From a bacterium (GTDB lineage Bacteria; Patescibacteriota; SICC01): a stretch of DNA of 54,037 nt. Within the stretch, counting starts at the first letter, position 1; each line of letters opens with the position of its first letter. The notes below the pieces were generated by a model that did not search any database, was not told where the DNA came from, and saw only the letters and a program-made list of their open reading frames with translations. A program made the translations under genes and the position numbers. Positions 34,602 through 46,600 of this stretch are shown here, in pieces. The stretch covers positions 1 through 54,037 of the forward strand of contig JAUYKS010000014.1 of NCBI GenBank assembly GCA_030699935.1. The letters run 5' to 3'.

Positions 34602-36950
34602 CTACCTTACCTTGAGCAGCATGTTGTAGCCGTCGTCGGGGAACCAGCCGCCGCCGTCCTGCACCAGCGAGAAGAACTCGCGGTAGTAGCCGGGCGCCGG
34701 CCGGGCCGTCAGGTACAGGTTGAACAGGGCGATCTCGCCCGGCGCGATCTCGGTCACCCCTTCGGTGACGTCCTCCGGGCCGAGGGAGCCGGACAAGTCA
34801 TCGACCCGCCCGTCGATGTTCGAGACGCGGTTCTTGCTCAGCCAAGGATCATCGACGCCGCTCAGCGTCCGGAAGGCGCTGGTCCGGTCGCGCGGATGCG
34901 TGGTGGCCAGACGGACCGGAGCGCCGGAGACCGGCCAGGTCAGCCGGCCCATGTTCTTGACCGCCACTTTGACGTTCATCACCGAGTTCCGAGCGAAGTT
35001 GGTCTGGCTGCCGCCGTAGACCGTCTTCATCACCTGGGAGTCGCGCTGCGGCAGCGCGGTGACCGGGAAGTTGATGCCGTAATCCTCGGGCAGCCAGGCG
35101 ACGCCGGGTACCACCGGGCGGACGTAGAGCTTGTACTTGCCGGCGGCCAGGTTGCTGGGGACCGTGATCGTGAAGTCGAACCGGCCGGTCTGCCCCGGCA
35201 ACACCGTGGTGGTATTGCCCGGATCGGTCACGTTCGAGTCGATCAACGACGGTCGGCTGCGCGACAACCAGGGATCCGGCCCGCTCAAAGTGGCGAAGGC
35301 GGACAGATGGTTCTTGGCCCGGTCGGTGCGGAGCTCCAGGGCGCCGCCGATCGGCCAGGACTCCCGGCCGGTGTTCTTCAGCCGCAGCGTGACGTCCTGG
35401 CTCGTCACTCCCGGGGACCAGCTGGACGGGGTCGCGGATTTGGAGACGAACGAGTAGTGGTAGCCGCGGTCGAGGATGTTGAAGAGCACCGAGCTGCCGG
35501 TATCGGCCATGTACTTCTTGCCTTCGACCACCGGCGTGAAGTACTCGCGGATGTTGCCGACCTTGTCCGGCGTCGTCGTCACGAACGAGAAGACCGCGAT
35601 CTCGCCGGTCGTGATCAGGCCGTCCTCGTCCGCGACCACGCTGTCGGTGCCCGGGTCGTAGCGCCCGTCGATTTCCGAGGGGCGGCTGCCGGCGATCCAA
35701 TTCTCGGAAGCGTCGATGTCTTCCGCGCCGATCGTCCGGAAGGCGCTGGTCCGCCCGTTAGTCCGGGCCGTCACCAGGCGGACGCGGTTCGTCCCGGCGA
35801 TCTTCCAGTCCAGCTCGCCGATGTTCTTGACCAGGATCTTCACGCTGCGGCGGTCGCCGGGCAAGAGGTCCGACGCGGAGGCCGTACTGTCGAGGTCGGT
35901 CGGTCCGGAGTCCGGATCGGTGACGTAGGTCGCGTAACGCTGGCCGCGCCAATCCGGCGGCCTGATCGTCATCGTGGCGCAAAGGCCGAGGTAGCGCATC
36001 CAGCCTACGGTCTCGACCAGAGGAGCGAAGCATTCGGAGCGGGTTCCGGTATTGCCGTTCGACTTGAACGTGGCACGGAACTGGCCCAGCCGGTTCGGCG
36101 CCGTGTCCGCCATCAGTTCGATCCGGCCCGGGGAACTCCAGCCAGCCGCCGCCCCGCCGTCGGAGAATATGCTGGTGCGGCCCGCCGGATTGGTAGCGCC
36201 GATCCGCACCGGCGTGTCGCCGCCGCGCAACCAACCTCGCCGCCCGGTGTTCCATAGCTTGAACGTCAGGACCGACTGGCCGTTGTTGTACATCCAGCGG
36301 CTGCCCGAAATCGCGGCACCGACGTAGTCGTAGTTGGAGCGCCGGTCGTTGACGTACTTGCCGGAAGGGAGCCAAGCGGCGCAACATCTCGGTTCGTAAC
36401 CATGGATGGTGGGGTCGTACGAACCGGTCGACGCCTTGTACGTCGTTTGCCGGATGCCGAAGTGCGTGTGCGGGGACCAATATCCGTTGGACGCACCCCG
36501 CGGCCCGACCGTCCCGATGCGCTGTCCCTTCTTGACCCTGGCTCCGGCCCCGACCCGTCGGTTGTTATTCAGGTGTCCGTACAAGCTGAGCACCGTCCGG
36601 CCGCTCCAGCTGTGCTGGATGACGATCAGGTTGCCCCAGCGATACGAGTTGGGAGTCCGCGCCGAATACCGCACGATGCCGTCGGCGGCGGCGTAGACCG
36701 GGATGCCGTCGTTGTGACAGACGTCCTCCGCGACGTGGTATCCCCACCCGCCGATGTATTGTCCGAACGCGTAGTTAGGAGTTCCGTACGGGAAGCAGGG
36801 GATCTGGAACGAGGAGGCGGCCTTGGCTTCAGAGGGCGCGACCGTCATCGCCAGCGCCACTACCGTAACCGCCGCCGCCGCGGTCACCGCTCCGATGATG
36901 CATGTCCGTATTCGTTTCAAGGTCAAGACCGGTCTTCCCAGTCCTATCAA
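34602..36950 (-). CDS. M23 peptidase with four NBR1/FW-like Ig domains
   Basis: M23: WGYHVAEDVCHNDGIPVYAAADGIVRYS...SPHTHFGIR; repeats around WNTGRRGW, KNIGELDW, KNTGRESW, KNMGRLTW. Confidence 0.85.
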   Translation of the reverse strand: MIGLGRPVLTLKRIRTCIIGAVTAAAAVTVVALAMTVAPSEAKAASSFQIPCFPYGTPNYAFGQYIGGWGYHVAEDVCHNDGIPVYAAADGIVRYSARTPNSYRWGNLIVIQHSWSGRTVLSLYGHLNNNRRVGAGARVKKGQRIGTVGPRGASNGYWSPHTHFGIRQTTYKASTGSYDPTIHGYEPRCCAAWLPSGKYVNDRRSNYDYVGAAISGSRWMYNNGQSVLTFKLWNTGRRGWLRGGDTPVRIGATNPAGRTSIFSDGGAAAGWSSPGRIELMADTAPNRLGQFRATFKSNGNTGTRSECFAPLVETVGWMRYLGLCATMTIRPPDWRGQRYATYVTDPDSGPTDLDSTASASDLLPGDRRSVKILVKNIGELDWKIAGTNRVRLVTARTNGRTSAFRTIGAEDIDASENWIAGSRPSEIDGRYDPGTDSVVADEDGLITTGEIAVFSFVTTTPDKVGNIREYFTPVVEGKKYMADTGSSVLFNILDRGYHYSFVSKSATPSSWSPGVTSQDVTLRLKNTGRESWPIGGALELRTDRAKNHLSAFATLSGPDPWLSRSRPSLIDSNVTDPGNTTTVLPGQTGRFDFTITVPSNLAAGKYKLYVRPVVPGVAWLPEDYGINFPVTALPQRDSQVMKTVYGGSQTNFARNSVMNVKVAVKNMGRLTWPVSGAPVRLATTHPRDRTSAFRTLSGVDDPWLSKNRVSNIDGRVDDLSGSLGPEDVTEGVTEIAPGEIALFNLYLTARPAPGYYREFFSLVQDGGGWFPDDGYNMLLKVR

Positions 36951-36988
36951 ATAAGGGGCGCCGGAACAATAGGCGAATCGTCCAACGG

Positions 36989-39733
36989 CTACTCCTGAGT
37001 GCCTGGCGTACCGGCGACACTACCCGAGACCGACAGGCCGTGGTCCGGGAACCAGGTACGGCCCTCTTGGACCACCCGGAAATGTTCGGTGAACTTCCCG
37101 ACGTCGGACGCCGTGATCGTAAAGCTGAACAGGGCGGTCTCGCCGGGCAGGATCTCGGTGGCGTCTACCGAACTGAACGTCACGCCATTGACGACCCGGC
37201 CGTCAATCCCGGAAGCCCGGCTGGAGGATATCCACGGGTCGGATCCCGCCAACGTCGCGAACGCGGACTGCCGGCCCGCCGGCCGGGCCGTCCCCAGGCG
37301 GACCAGGTTAGGACCGGACACCGGCCATACGTACCGCCCCGTGTTCTTCACGGCGATCTGTACCACGGCGGTATCCTCTTCGCGCAGCGTATTCAGGTTT
37401 CGGGAGTACGACTTGTTGACGACCTGGTAGTCATACGTTTGCGCGGTGATGTTGAGCGGGAACGCGATGCCCTGGTCCGGCAGCCACGCCGTGCCCTCGT
37501 GCACCAGGTTGAACCGTTCCACGTACCGGCCGCCGTCGATATCGGAATCGACGCGAAGCGGCACGTTGAACTGTGCCGTCTGGCCCTGTTCGATTTTCTT
37601 GACGTTCGCGGTGACCGAATTTCCGTCTACCCGGCCGTCGATCCCGGAAGCCCGGTTACGCGAAGACCACGGATCGGCCCCGGAGAGCGACGCGAAGAGG
37701 GAAGACCGGTTCTGCGGCCCGCTGGTCCCGAGCCGGACCGGATTCGGGCCGCCCACCGGCCACGACCCCCGGCCGTAGTTCTTGACCCGCACGTTCGCGA
37801 CCAGGGTGTCGCCATAGCCGAGGTCGGAGGGGTCGCGGGAATACTGCTGGCTCACGATCGCATAGTCGTACGCGTCGGACCGCACGGTCACCGGGATGAA
37901 GGCGCGGGTTTCCCGCAGCCAGCCGCCAGCGCCATCGCCGACCGGACGGAGGTATTCGCGGTAGGACCCGTCCGGCTTGGTCTTGGTCTGCACCTGGAAG
38001 TCGAACCGCGCGACCTGCCCCGGGTTAACGACGCGCTCGCCGGGAGCGTCCGCCACGGCATCGATGCTGCTGGCGCGGTTGGCGGACAGCCAATCGGGCC
38101 CGCGGAACGGGGAAGGATGGTCGCGGCCCTTGTCCGTACCGAGCCGCAACTTCCCGTTGACCGGCCAGGACACCTGGCCGCTGTTACGGATGTAGACGCG
38201 GGCGGTCTCGGCCTCGCGGCCGAAGACGATCGGATCGGGGTTCTCCTGCTTGACCCACTCGTAATGGTTGCCCTTCGGCAGTATCCGTAACTTGAAGTAC
38301 AGGCCGATATCGTTCAGCCAACGTTTGTTCTCGATCAGCGGGCGGAAGAATTCCTTGTAGGTCCCGGGCTTGCCGGGGGACTTGATCGTGAAGGAGAAGA
38401 CGCCGATCTCCCCCGGCTTCACGACGGATGACCGCACGATCCGGCTCTGCGCCGGGACGTACACGCCGTCGAGGCCCGAAGGCCGCCGCGAGTTGATCCA
38501 ACCCTCTCCCCGCGGAACCCCGCCGCGTCCCGACCGGCTGGCGAACGCGCTGTGCCGGTTCTGACGGCGTTCCGTGCCGAGCCGGACCGGATACTTGCCG
38601 CCCGCTTGCCAGGCGATGTCCCCTGTGTTCTTGATGTAGGCCTTCAGGTTTACCAGGCTGCCCGGTACCAGGTAGCGATGCATGTCGGTGCGGGTCAATG
38701 ATACGGAAGAAAGGCTGTCGTGGGCGGTGACGCGGTATCCCCGGGCGGCGTATCGCGGCGCTTGGACCCGGACCTTGGCGTGCATGCCGATGTCGTGCAT
38801 CCACCCGCGACCCTCGACGAGAGGCCGGAAGTACTTGTAGTACGTTCCCGGCTTTACGCCCTTGTTGTTGAACTTCGCCCGGAAGACGGCGACCTGCCCG
38901 GGCGCGGTATCCGATTGCATCCCGATCCGGTTCGCAGTGATCCATCCCTGGCCGCCCATGCCGGCGGAGAACATGGTCCGGTGGTTGAGCGGCCGGGCAG
39001 TCCCGATCCGCACTGCGCCCGCGCCGTCCTTCCGCCAAGTCGCCGTGCCGGTATTCTTCAGGCGGAACTGGATCCAGTACTCGGCGGTCTTGCCGGTGGC
39101 GATCGCGCCGGTCTGCGAGACATGGCGGTACTTGTACGTGGGGCGCGCCGGCGGCCGCGGCTTGCGGGCGTTGATGAATCGCGTCGGATGGACGTATCGG
39201 TTGATCTCCTTCTTGCCCTCGTACCCGTTGATCAACGGCCAGTACTTGCCGGTCGCGGCCCCGTACTTGCCGGGAGTAATCGAGAAGTGGAGGTGAGCCG
39301 CCCAGCGGCCGTTCTCGCGCGAGTGGCCGCGGCCGACGGTGCCGATGCGTTGGCCTTTGCTGACGCGCTGGCCGGCGCTGACCCGGCGGTCGTTGCCGAG
39401 GTGGGCATATAGTCCGACCACCTTCGCGCCGTCGTCGTGTTCGATCATGATCAGGTTGCCCCAGCGCCAGGAGTCCGGGGTCAGCGCGGAGTACCGCACT
39501 ACGCCGTCGGCGACGGCGTAGATCGGGGTGCCCGCTGAGCAGCCGATGTCTTGCCCGGAGTGGTACCCCCAGCCGGAAACGTACTGCCGGAAGTCGTATC
39601 CGGACAATCGCCACGGGGAACAGGCGTATCGGTATCCGGAAGCCGCTTGGCCGGTTTCGGTTGCCACAAACAGCGAGGCGGCGATACCGATGACCGCCGC
39701 GATGCCCAAGAGAACTGTTTTTGATCTGCGCAT
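36989..39733 (-). CDS. M23 peptidase with five NBR1/FW-like Ig domains (paralog)
   Basis: M23: WGYHSGQDIGCSAGTPIYAVADGVVRYS...AAHLHFSITP; repeats around KNTGTATW, KNTGDIAW, RNSGQVSW, KNYGRGSW, KNTGRYVW. Confidence 0.87.
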   Translation of the reverse strand: MRRSKTVLLGIAAVIGIAASLFVATETGQAASGYRYACSPWRLSGYDFRQYVSGWGYHSGQDIGCSAGTPIYAVADGVVRYSALTPDSWRWGNLIMIEHDDGAKVVGLYAHLGNDRRVSAGQRVSKGQRIGTVGRGHSRENGRWAAHLHFSITPGKYGAATGKYWPLINGYEGKKEINRYVHPTRFINARKPRPPARPTYKYRHVSQTGAIATGKTAEYWIQFRLKNTGTATWRKDGAGAVRIGTARPLNHRTMFSAGMGGQGWITANRIGMQSDTAPGQVAVFRAKFNNKGVKPGTYYKYFRPLVEGRGWMHDIGMHAKVRVQAPRYAARGYRVTAHDSLSSVSLTRTDMHRYLVPGSLVNLKAYIKNTGDIAWQAGGKYPVRLGTERRQNRHSAFASRSGRGGVPRGEGWINSRRPSGLDGVYVPAQSRIVRSSVVKPGEIGVFSFTIKSPGKPGTYKEFFRPLIENKRWLNDIGLYFKLRILPKGNHYEWVKQENPDPIVFGREAETARVYIRNSGQVSWPVNGKLRLGTDKGRDHPSPFRGPDWLSANRASSIDAVADAPGERVVNPGQVARFDFQVQTKTKPDGSYREYLRPVGDGAGGWLRETRAFIPVTVRSDAYDYAIVSQQYSRDPSDLGYGDTLVANVRVKNYGRGSWPVGGPNPVRLGTSGPQNRSSLFASLSGADPWSSRNRASGIDGRVDGNSVTANVKKIEQGQTAQFNVPLRVDSDIDGGRYVERFNLVHEGTAWLPDQGIAFPLNITAQTYDYQVVNKSYSRNLNTLREEDTAVVQIAVKNTGRYVWPVSGPNLVRLGTARPAGRQSAFATLAGSDPWISSSRASGIDGRVVNGVTFSSVDATEILPGETALFSFTITASDVGKFTEHFRVVQEGRTWFPDHGLSVSGSVAGTPGTQE

Positions 39734-39780
39734 GTGTCCGTTTGTATTTGCCCCCGGTTCCTCTTCCGAGAAATTGGCTT

Positions 39781-39809
39781 AGTGTAGCAAAAAAATGGCA
39801 CCTTGTCAA
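39781..39809 (-). promoter_or_regulatory. sigma70-type promoter
   Basis: minus strand TTGACA-17-TACACT upstream of the 36989-39733 gene. Confidence 0.75.
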
Positions 39810-39874
39810 GTGTTTATGCCTTTACCATGCGGCTTTTACGCATTATCTTGCCCGCATTTTTCCGGACCACATAA

Positions 39875-39927
39875 ACAGAGCCCCAGCGATTCGCTGGAGC
39901 CCTGTATCCCTCTCGGGGTTTTTTTGT
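39875..39927 (+). terminator. long hairpin followed by ccctctcggggttttttt
   Basis: acagagccccagcga/tcgctggagccctgt (15-bp stem incl. two G-U) then T7. Confidence 0.6.
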
Positions 39928-39930
39928 TGA

Positions 39931-39946
39931 CGGTACCCGGGTACCG
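39931..39946. repeat. 16-bp perfect palindrome cggtacccgggtaccg
   Basis: Self-complementary over 16 bp in a ~500-bp noncoding interval. Confidence 0.85.
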
Positions 39947-40230
39947 ATAATTTCTCGCCGACGGCTTTGTACCGCCTGCGGGTTTTTGTTTTCATACCCA
40001 GTGTACCTTGTGGGGTCCGGATCACGGCGATTCGAGGTAAATGCAACTTTGCCTCTGTTAAGGATAAAAGTGCCAGTCCGAACAAAGCTATTCCGTGGTT
40101 TATTGGGGAAAATTCCCTACGTTCCGAAATAAATAGTGATGTCAAGCGGCATCTGGACGGCGCCGCGAATATCTAGTGCATACTTGCTTACGTTTGCTTG
40201 CGTCCCGTCCCGGTCGCGTACACTGGAACG

Positions 40231-41316
40231 GTGACTACCCTGCTGTTCGCGTTCCTGCTGACGTTCGCCGCCGCCGCCGCCTTCACGCCGTGGGTCGGCC
40301 GTTTGGCGATCCGGCTCGGTATCGTGGACCGTCCGGGCGGCCGGCGCATCCACCGGAAGGTGACCCCGCGCCTCGGCGGCGCCGCGGTGCTGGCGGGATT
40401 CTTCGTCGGGTTCCTGGTCTTCCTGCCGCAGCTCGCGCCGAACTTCCGTCCGGGGCAGCTCCTGATCTTCTCGCTGACCGCCGTCTTCCTGCTGCTGGTC
40501 GGATTCTGGGACGACCGCCGCGGCCTGTCCCCGCCGGTCCAGCTCTTGAGTCACATCGTCGCCGGCATCTCGCTGGCTGCCGCCGGCATGGCGATCGAGG
40601 AGATCACGAACCCGTTCGGCGGGAAGATCCCGCTCGACCAGCTCCAGGTCGCCATGCCGTTCGATGCCGGCGGCCGGATGCTGAACCTGCCGGCGGACCT
40701 GCTTACCGTGATCTGGGTGGTCCTCGTCATCAACGCGGTCAATTGGCTGGACGGACTGGACGGTCTGGCGTCGGGGGTCGGCGGCATCGCCGCGGTCACC
40801 ATCGCGTTGCTTTCGTTGAGCGCCGTCGTCGACCAGCCGCACGTCGCGCTCCTGGCGCTGCTGTTAGCAGGGAGCATCGCCGGGTTCCTGATCTACAACT
40901 TCCATCCCGCCAAGATCTTTCTCGGGACGATCGGTTCGACGTTCATCGGCTACGTCCTGGCGACCTTGGCCGTGATCTCCGGCGGCAAGATCGCGACGGC
41001 GTTCCTGGTGCTCGGCTTCCCGATCCTCGACGCGACGACGATAATCCTGCGACGGGTCGCGACGGGCGCGCCGCCGTGGAAGCCCGACACGCGGCATCTC
41101 CACCACCTGTTGCTGCGGCGCGGGTTCACGGTCCGCAAGACCGTCTTGTTCCTGTACGGCGTCTCGGCCGTCTTCGGCCTGACCGCGCTGATCGCCGGTA
41201 CGACCGGCCGGAAAGTTTTAATGGCCGCCGTCCTTGCGGTGATGCTTGTCACGTTGCTGGTCTGGTTGGCGCGGCCGGTTTCGAAGACCAAACCGACCCG
41301 GAAGCTCGCGCGCTGA
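40231..41316 (+). CDS. WecA/TagO/MraY-family phospho-sugar undecaprenyl-phosphate transferase (GTG start)
   Basis: DRPGGRRIHRKVTPRLGG, VGFWDDR, NAVNWLDGLDGLASG, DRRGLSPPVQL, DTRHLHHLLLRRG. Confidence 0.9.
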   Translation: MTTLLFAFLLTFAAAAAFTPWVGRLAIRLGIVDRPGGRRIHRKVTPRLGGAAVLAGFFVGFLVFLPQLAPNFRPGQLLIFSLTAVFLLLVGFWDDRRGLSPPVQLLSHIVAGISLAAAGMAIEEITNPFGGKIPLDQLQVAMPFDAGGRMLNLPADLLTVIWVVLVINAVNWLDGLDGLASGVGGIAAVTIALLSLSAVVDQPHVALLALLLAGSIAGFLIYNFHPAKIFLGTIGSTFIGYVLATLAVISGGKIATAFLVLGFPILDATTIILRRVATGAPPWKPDTRHLHHLLLRRGFTVRKTVLFLYGVSAVFGLTALIAGTTGRKVLMAAVLAVMLVTLLVWLARPVSKTKPTRKLAR

Positions 41317-41351
41317 CTCCGCCGGCTGATATAGTAATCGGTTGAATCAAT

Positions 41352-42680
41352 ATGGAAGCAGCAATACATGAACGATTGTCCTTCGATGCGGATCCGGAGT
41401 ATTCCGGCCCGGAGCTAGACTTGAATCCGGACCTCCCCTCGCACGAATCGGCGAACGAGCGGCTCAGTCTCACCGAAGAAATCCAGCTGGCGCGGCGGAT
41501 CGAACAGTGCGATCCGGAAGCCTTGGATCGGATCGTCGAAGCGCACCTTGACCTGGTCTTCTACCATGCCTACGTGAATCGCAACAAAGGAATCGAATTC
41601 GAGGAATTGGTACAGGAGGGAAGCATCGGATTGGTCGATGCCGCCAAGCATTTCGATTATCGGCTCGGTAACCGCTTCAACACGTTCGCATACGAACGGG
41701 TCCGCGGTGCGGTAATCGACACTCTCCGCACTCAACAGAGAATCATCCGTATACCAGCCTCCGTCACGAGGAAGCTCGGCAAACGAACTCGTGCGGAGGG
41801 ATTATTACATGAGCTTCTGGATCGTCCGCCGACGGACGAAGAACTGGCTGAATATCTGGATTTGGAACTTAGGGATCTGGATCCGTCCTGGGCGCAATCG
41901 CCTCAGACCATCGACACCAGGCCCAACCAAGAGGGCGAGGATTTCACGCTTGAGGCGATGCTTCCGGACCACGGAGCTTCGGATCCCGAACGTTGCCTGA
42001 TCGCTTCCGAAGACGTCGAACGGATATCCGAAGCGGTCGAAAAGGTCATGTCGGACCTCGACGAGCGCACACGGTCGATCGTCGAATTGTATTACGGACT
42101 GAAGGATGAAGGTCCGATGAGTTTACGGGCAGTTGGGGAACGGTTCGGGGTTACCGAATCCCGGATCAGTCAGGTCGTGAAACCGGTTCGGGAAAAACTA
42201 CAAGCGGCACTGTTGGAAAGCGAATTCTATCATCCTGAGCGAAAGCGTAACGGACGCAACGGGGCCCGGAAATTCCGTCTCAAGCGTCTCGGTGATCGCG
42301 TTCAGGCTGAAATTGAGAAAGCGCAGCGGTTGTACCAGGATGAAGCGCATGACCAGGTTCTCCAAACGCTGGAAGGGCTGGATCAAAAGCCGCCGTATCC
42401 TGACAATGGGCCATTCAGTATATTGCTGGTTCAAGCCCGATCCGGGGACGAATCGGCGATCCGCACCCTGTCCGCCGAGTATCGCGGCGCGGCGTTGATC
42501 GCCGCCGCCCATTATGTATCGGAAAACGGATCCGGGTTTAATGCGGACGTTGCCCGTGCCGCCGAGGCGGACGCCGATGCGGCGTTTCGAGAGTCGCTGG
42601 CGGATGCACCGTTGAACGGACGGCGTTTTATGCATCATCTCTACCGGAAGACGCACGAAGTCCTCGAGTCTGCGGCGTAA
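41352..42680 (+). CDS. sigma-70 family RNA polymerase sigma factor with C-terminal extension
   Basis: FEELVQEGSIGLVDAAKHFDYRLGNRFNTFAYERVRGAVIDTLR (region 2), MSLRAVGERFGVTESRISQV (region 4). Confidence 0.92.
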   Translation: MEAAIHERLSFDADPEYSGPELDLNPDLPSHESANERLSLTEEIQLARRIEQCDPEALDRIVEAHLDLVFYHAYVNRNKGIEFEELVQEGSIGLVDAAKHFDYRLGNRFNTFAYERVRGAVIDTLRTQQRIIRIPASVTRKLGKRTRAEGLLHELLDRPPTDEELAEYLDLELRDLDPSWAQSPQTIDTRPNQEGEDFTLEAMLPDHGASDPERCLIASEDVERISEAVEKVMSDLDERTRSIVELYYGLKDEGPMSLRAVGERFGVTESRISQVVKPVREKLQAALLESEFYHPERKRNGRNGARKFRLKRLGDRVQAEIEKAQRLYQDEAHDQVLQTLEGLDQKPPYPDNGPFSILLVQARSGDESAIRTLSAEYRGAALIAAAHYVSENGSGFNADVARAAEADADAAFRESLADAPLNGRRFMHHLYRKTHEVLESAA

Positions 42681-42776
42681 ATTTTCGAAATCAAAAAATC
42701 GGGCCCGCCTTATGCACATGATAATTCGACAATCGCCTGGAGTCGCAGGGCCTTCCCACGGTAAGCTAAGGACCGT

Positions 42777-42985
42777 ATGGCTAAAGACATCAGCACCGGC
42801 AAAGGGCTCTGGATAGGCCTCCTGATCCTCGGGCAGGTCACCGCGATCCTGGTCCTGACGGCGATCGCCGGGTACGTACTCGACCTCGTATTCGACACGG
42901 CGCCGTTCGCTCTGGCCGGTAGCGTGATCATCGGCGGGATCGGCGCGACCCTGGTCGTGCTCAAGGAAGTCGTGGGACTGGCGAA

Positions 42986-42989
<4 letters not shown>
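42777..42989 (+). CDS. AtpZ/AtpI-like small membrane protein
   Basis: 70-aa two-TM protein immediately upstream of atpB. Confidence 0.75.
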
Positions 42990-44012
<1,023 letters not shown>

Positions 44013-44021
44013 CCGATTCCT

Positions 44022-44564
44022 ATGGAGATTCTCGAACGATTCGGCATCGAGGGTAAGCTGTTGCTTGTCCAGTTCATCAACTTCGCGATCCTGCTCGCGG
44101 TGATCTGGAAGTTCATCCTGCCGCGGCTGACGTCGTTGATGCGGGAGCGGGAGCGGAAGGTCGCCGATTCGCTGAAGGGAGCCGAGCAAGCGCGTCAGGA
44201 GATCGAGGAGCTCCAAGCCAAGCAGGCCAAGGAGCGCGAGGCCGCCCGGGCCGCGGCCGAGCGGATCGTCGCCGAGGCGAAGGAAGCGGCCCACGAGTCC
44301 AAGGAACAGATCATGGCAGAGGCACGGAAAGAGTCCGCGGCCCTGCGCGAGCGTACCGAACAGGCGCTGACGCAGGAACGCGAGTCGCTGCGCACGGAAC
44401 TCCGCGCCGAGCTGGCCGGCCTGACCGTCGAGACCACCCGGAAGATCCTGACCGATGTGGTGACGCCGGCGGACCGGAAGCGTTTGGTGCAGGCCGCGGA
44501 AAAGCATCTCGCGAAGCAGGCGAAAGTCGCGAAGCCGACGAAATCTGGAGGGAAGCGTGGCTGA
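44022..44564 (+). CDS. atpF: F0F1 ATP synthase subunit b
   Basis: N-terminal TM then long charged helix; position in operon. Confidence 0.93.
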   Translation: MEILERFGIEGKLLLVQFINFAILLAVIWKFILPRLTSLMRERERKVADSLKGAEQARQEIEELQAKQAKEREAARAAAERIVAEAKEAAHESKEQIMAEARKESAALRERTEQALTQERESLRTELRAELAGLTVETTRKILTDVVTPADRKRLVQAAEKHLAKQAKVAKPTKSGGKRG

Positions 44565-45078
44565 CCTCGGTCCTTACGCCGACGCGCTGAAAGTCGTCGC
44601 CAAGGACAAGGCGGCGTCCTGGCGGGAACTCGCTGCGCTTTCGGAAGCCGTCTCCCGAGAACCGGAACTGAAGCGCGGCTTGATCGACGCGGGCACCCGG
44701 CCGGAGCCGGCCCGCGGCAAGCGGCTCGCCGCGTTGCTGAAGCCGGTCAGTACTCCGGTCGCCAAGCTGGTCGGACTATTGCTGGCGGAAGGCGCGCTGG
44801 GCCAACTCTCCGAGCTCGTCGACGTCTACTCGCGGAGCCTGGCCAAGGAAGGCTTCGTCCGCGTCCACCTCGAATCGGCGGAGCGATTGACGGACGCGGA
44901 GGAAAAGAAGGTCCTCCGAGCGCTGAAGATCGCACCGGCCAAGGCCCTGATCACGTCCGAGACCGGCCCCTCGCTGATCGGCGGCATCCGCGCTACGGTA
45001 AACGGGCGTGTCCACGACGCGACGCTCGGCGGACGGCTCGACCGGGCCGCCGAGGCGCTGCAAGGAGCAGCCGCATAA
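44557..45078 (+). CDS. atpH: F0F1 ATP synthase subunit delta
   Basis: Position between b and alpha; AKALITSETGPSLIGGIRATVNGRVHDATLGGRLDRAAEAL. Confidence 0.88.
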   Translation: MADLGPYADALKVVAKDKAASWRELAALSEAVSREPELKRGLIDAGTRPEPARGKRLAALLKPVSTPVAKLVGLLLAEGALGQLSELVDVYSRSLAKEGFVRVHLESAERLTDAEEKKVLRALKIAPAKALITSETGPSLIGGIRATVNGRVHDATLGGRLDRAAEALQGAAA

Positions 45079-45087
45079 GGAAACATC

Positions 45088-46599
<1,512 letters not shown>

Positions 46600-46600
46600 C

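Noticed and set aside
34896-36257. 453-aa plus-strand ORF (and 36902-38290, 38184-39809, 40176-41345 alternatives)
   Set aside because: Antisense or frame-shifted shadows of M23/Ig and WecA-like genes; composition not protein-like.
39843-40145. 100-aa minus-strand ORF in the long intergenic region
   Set aside because: Passes through hairpins and the palindrome; no SD, no -10/start spacing and no family resemblance.
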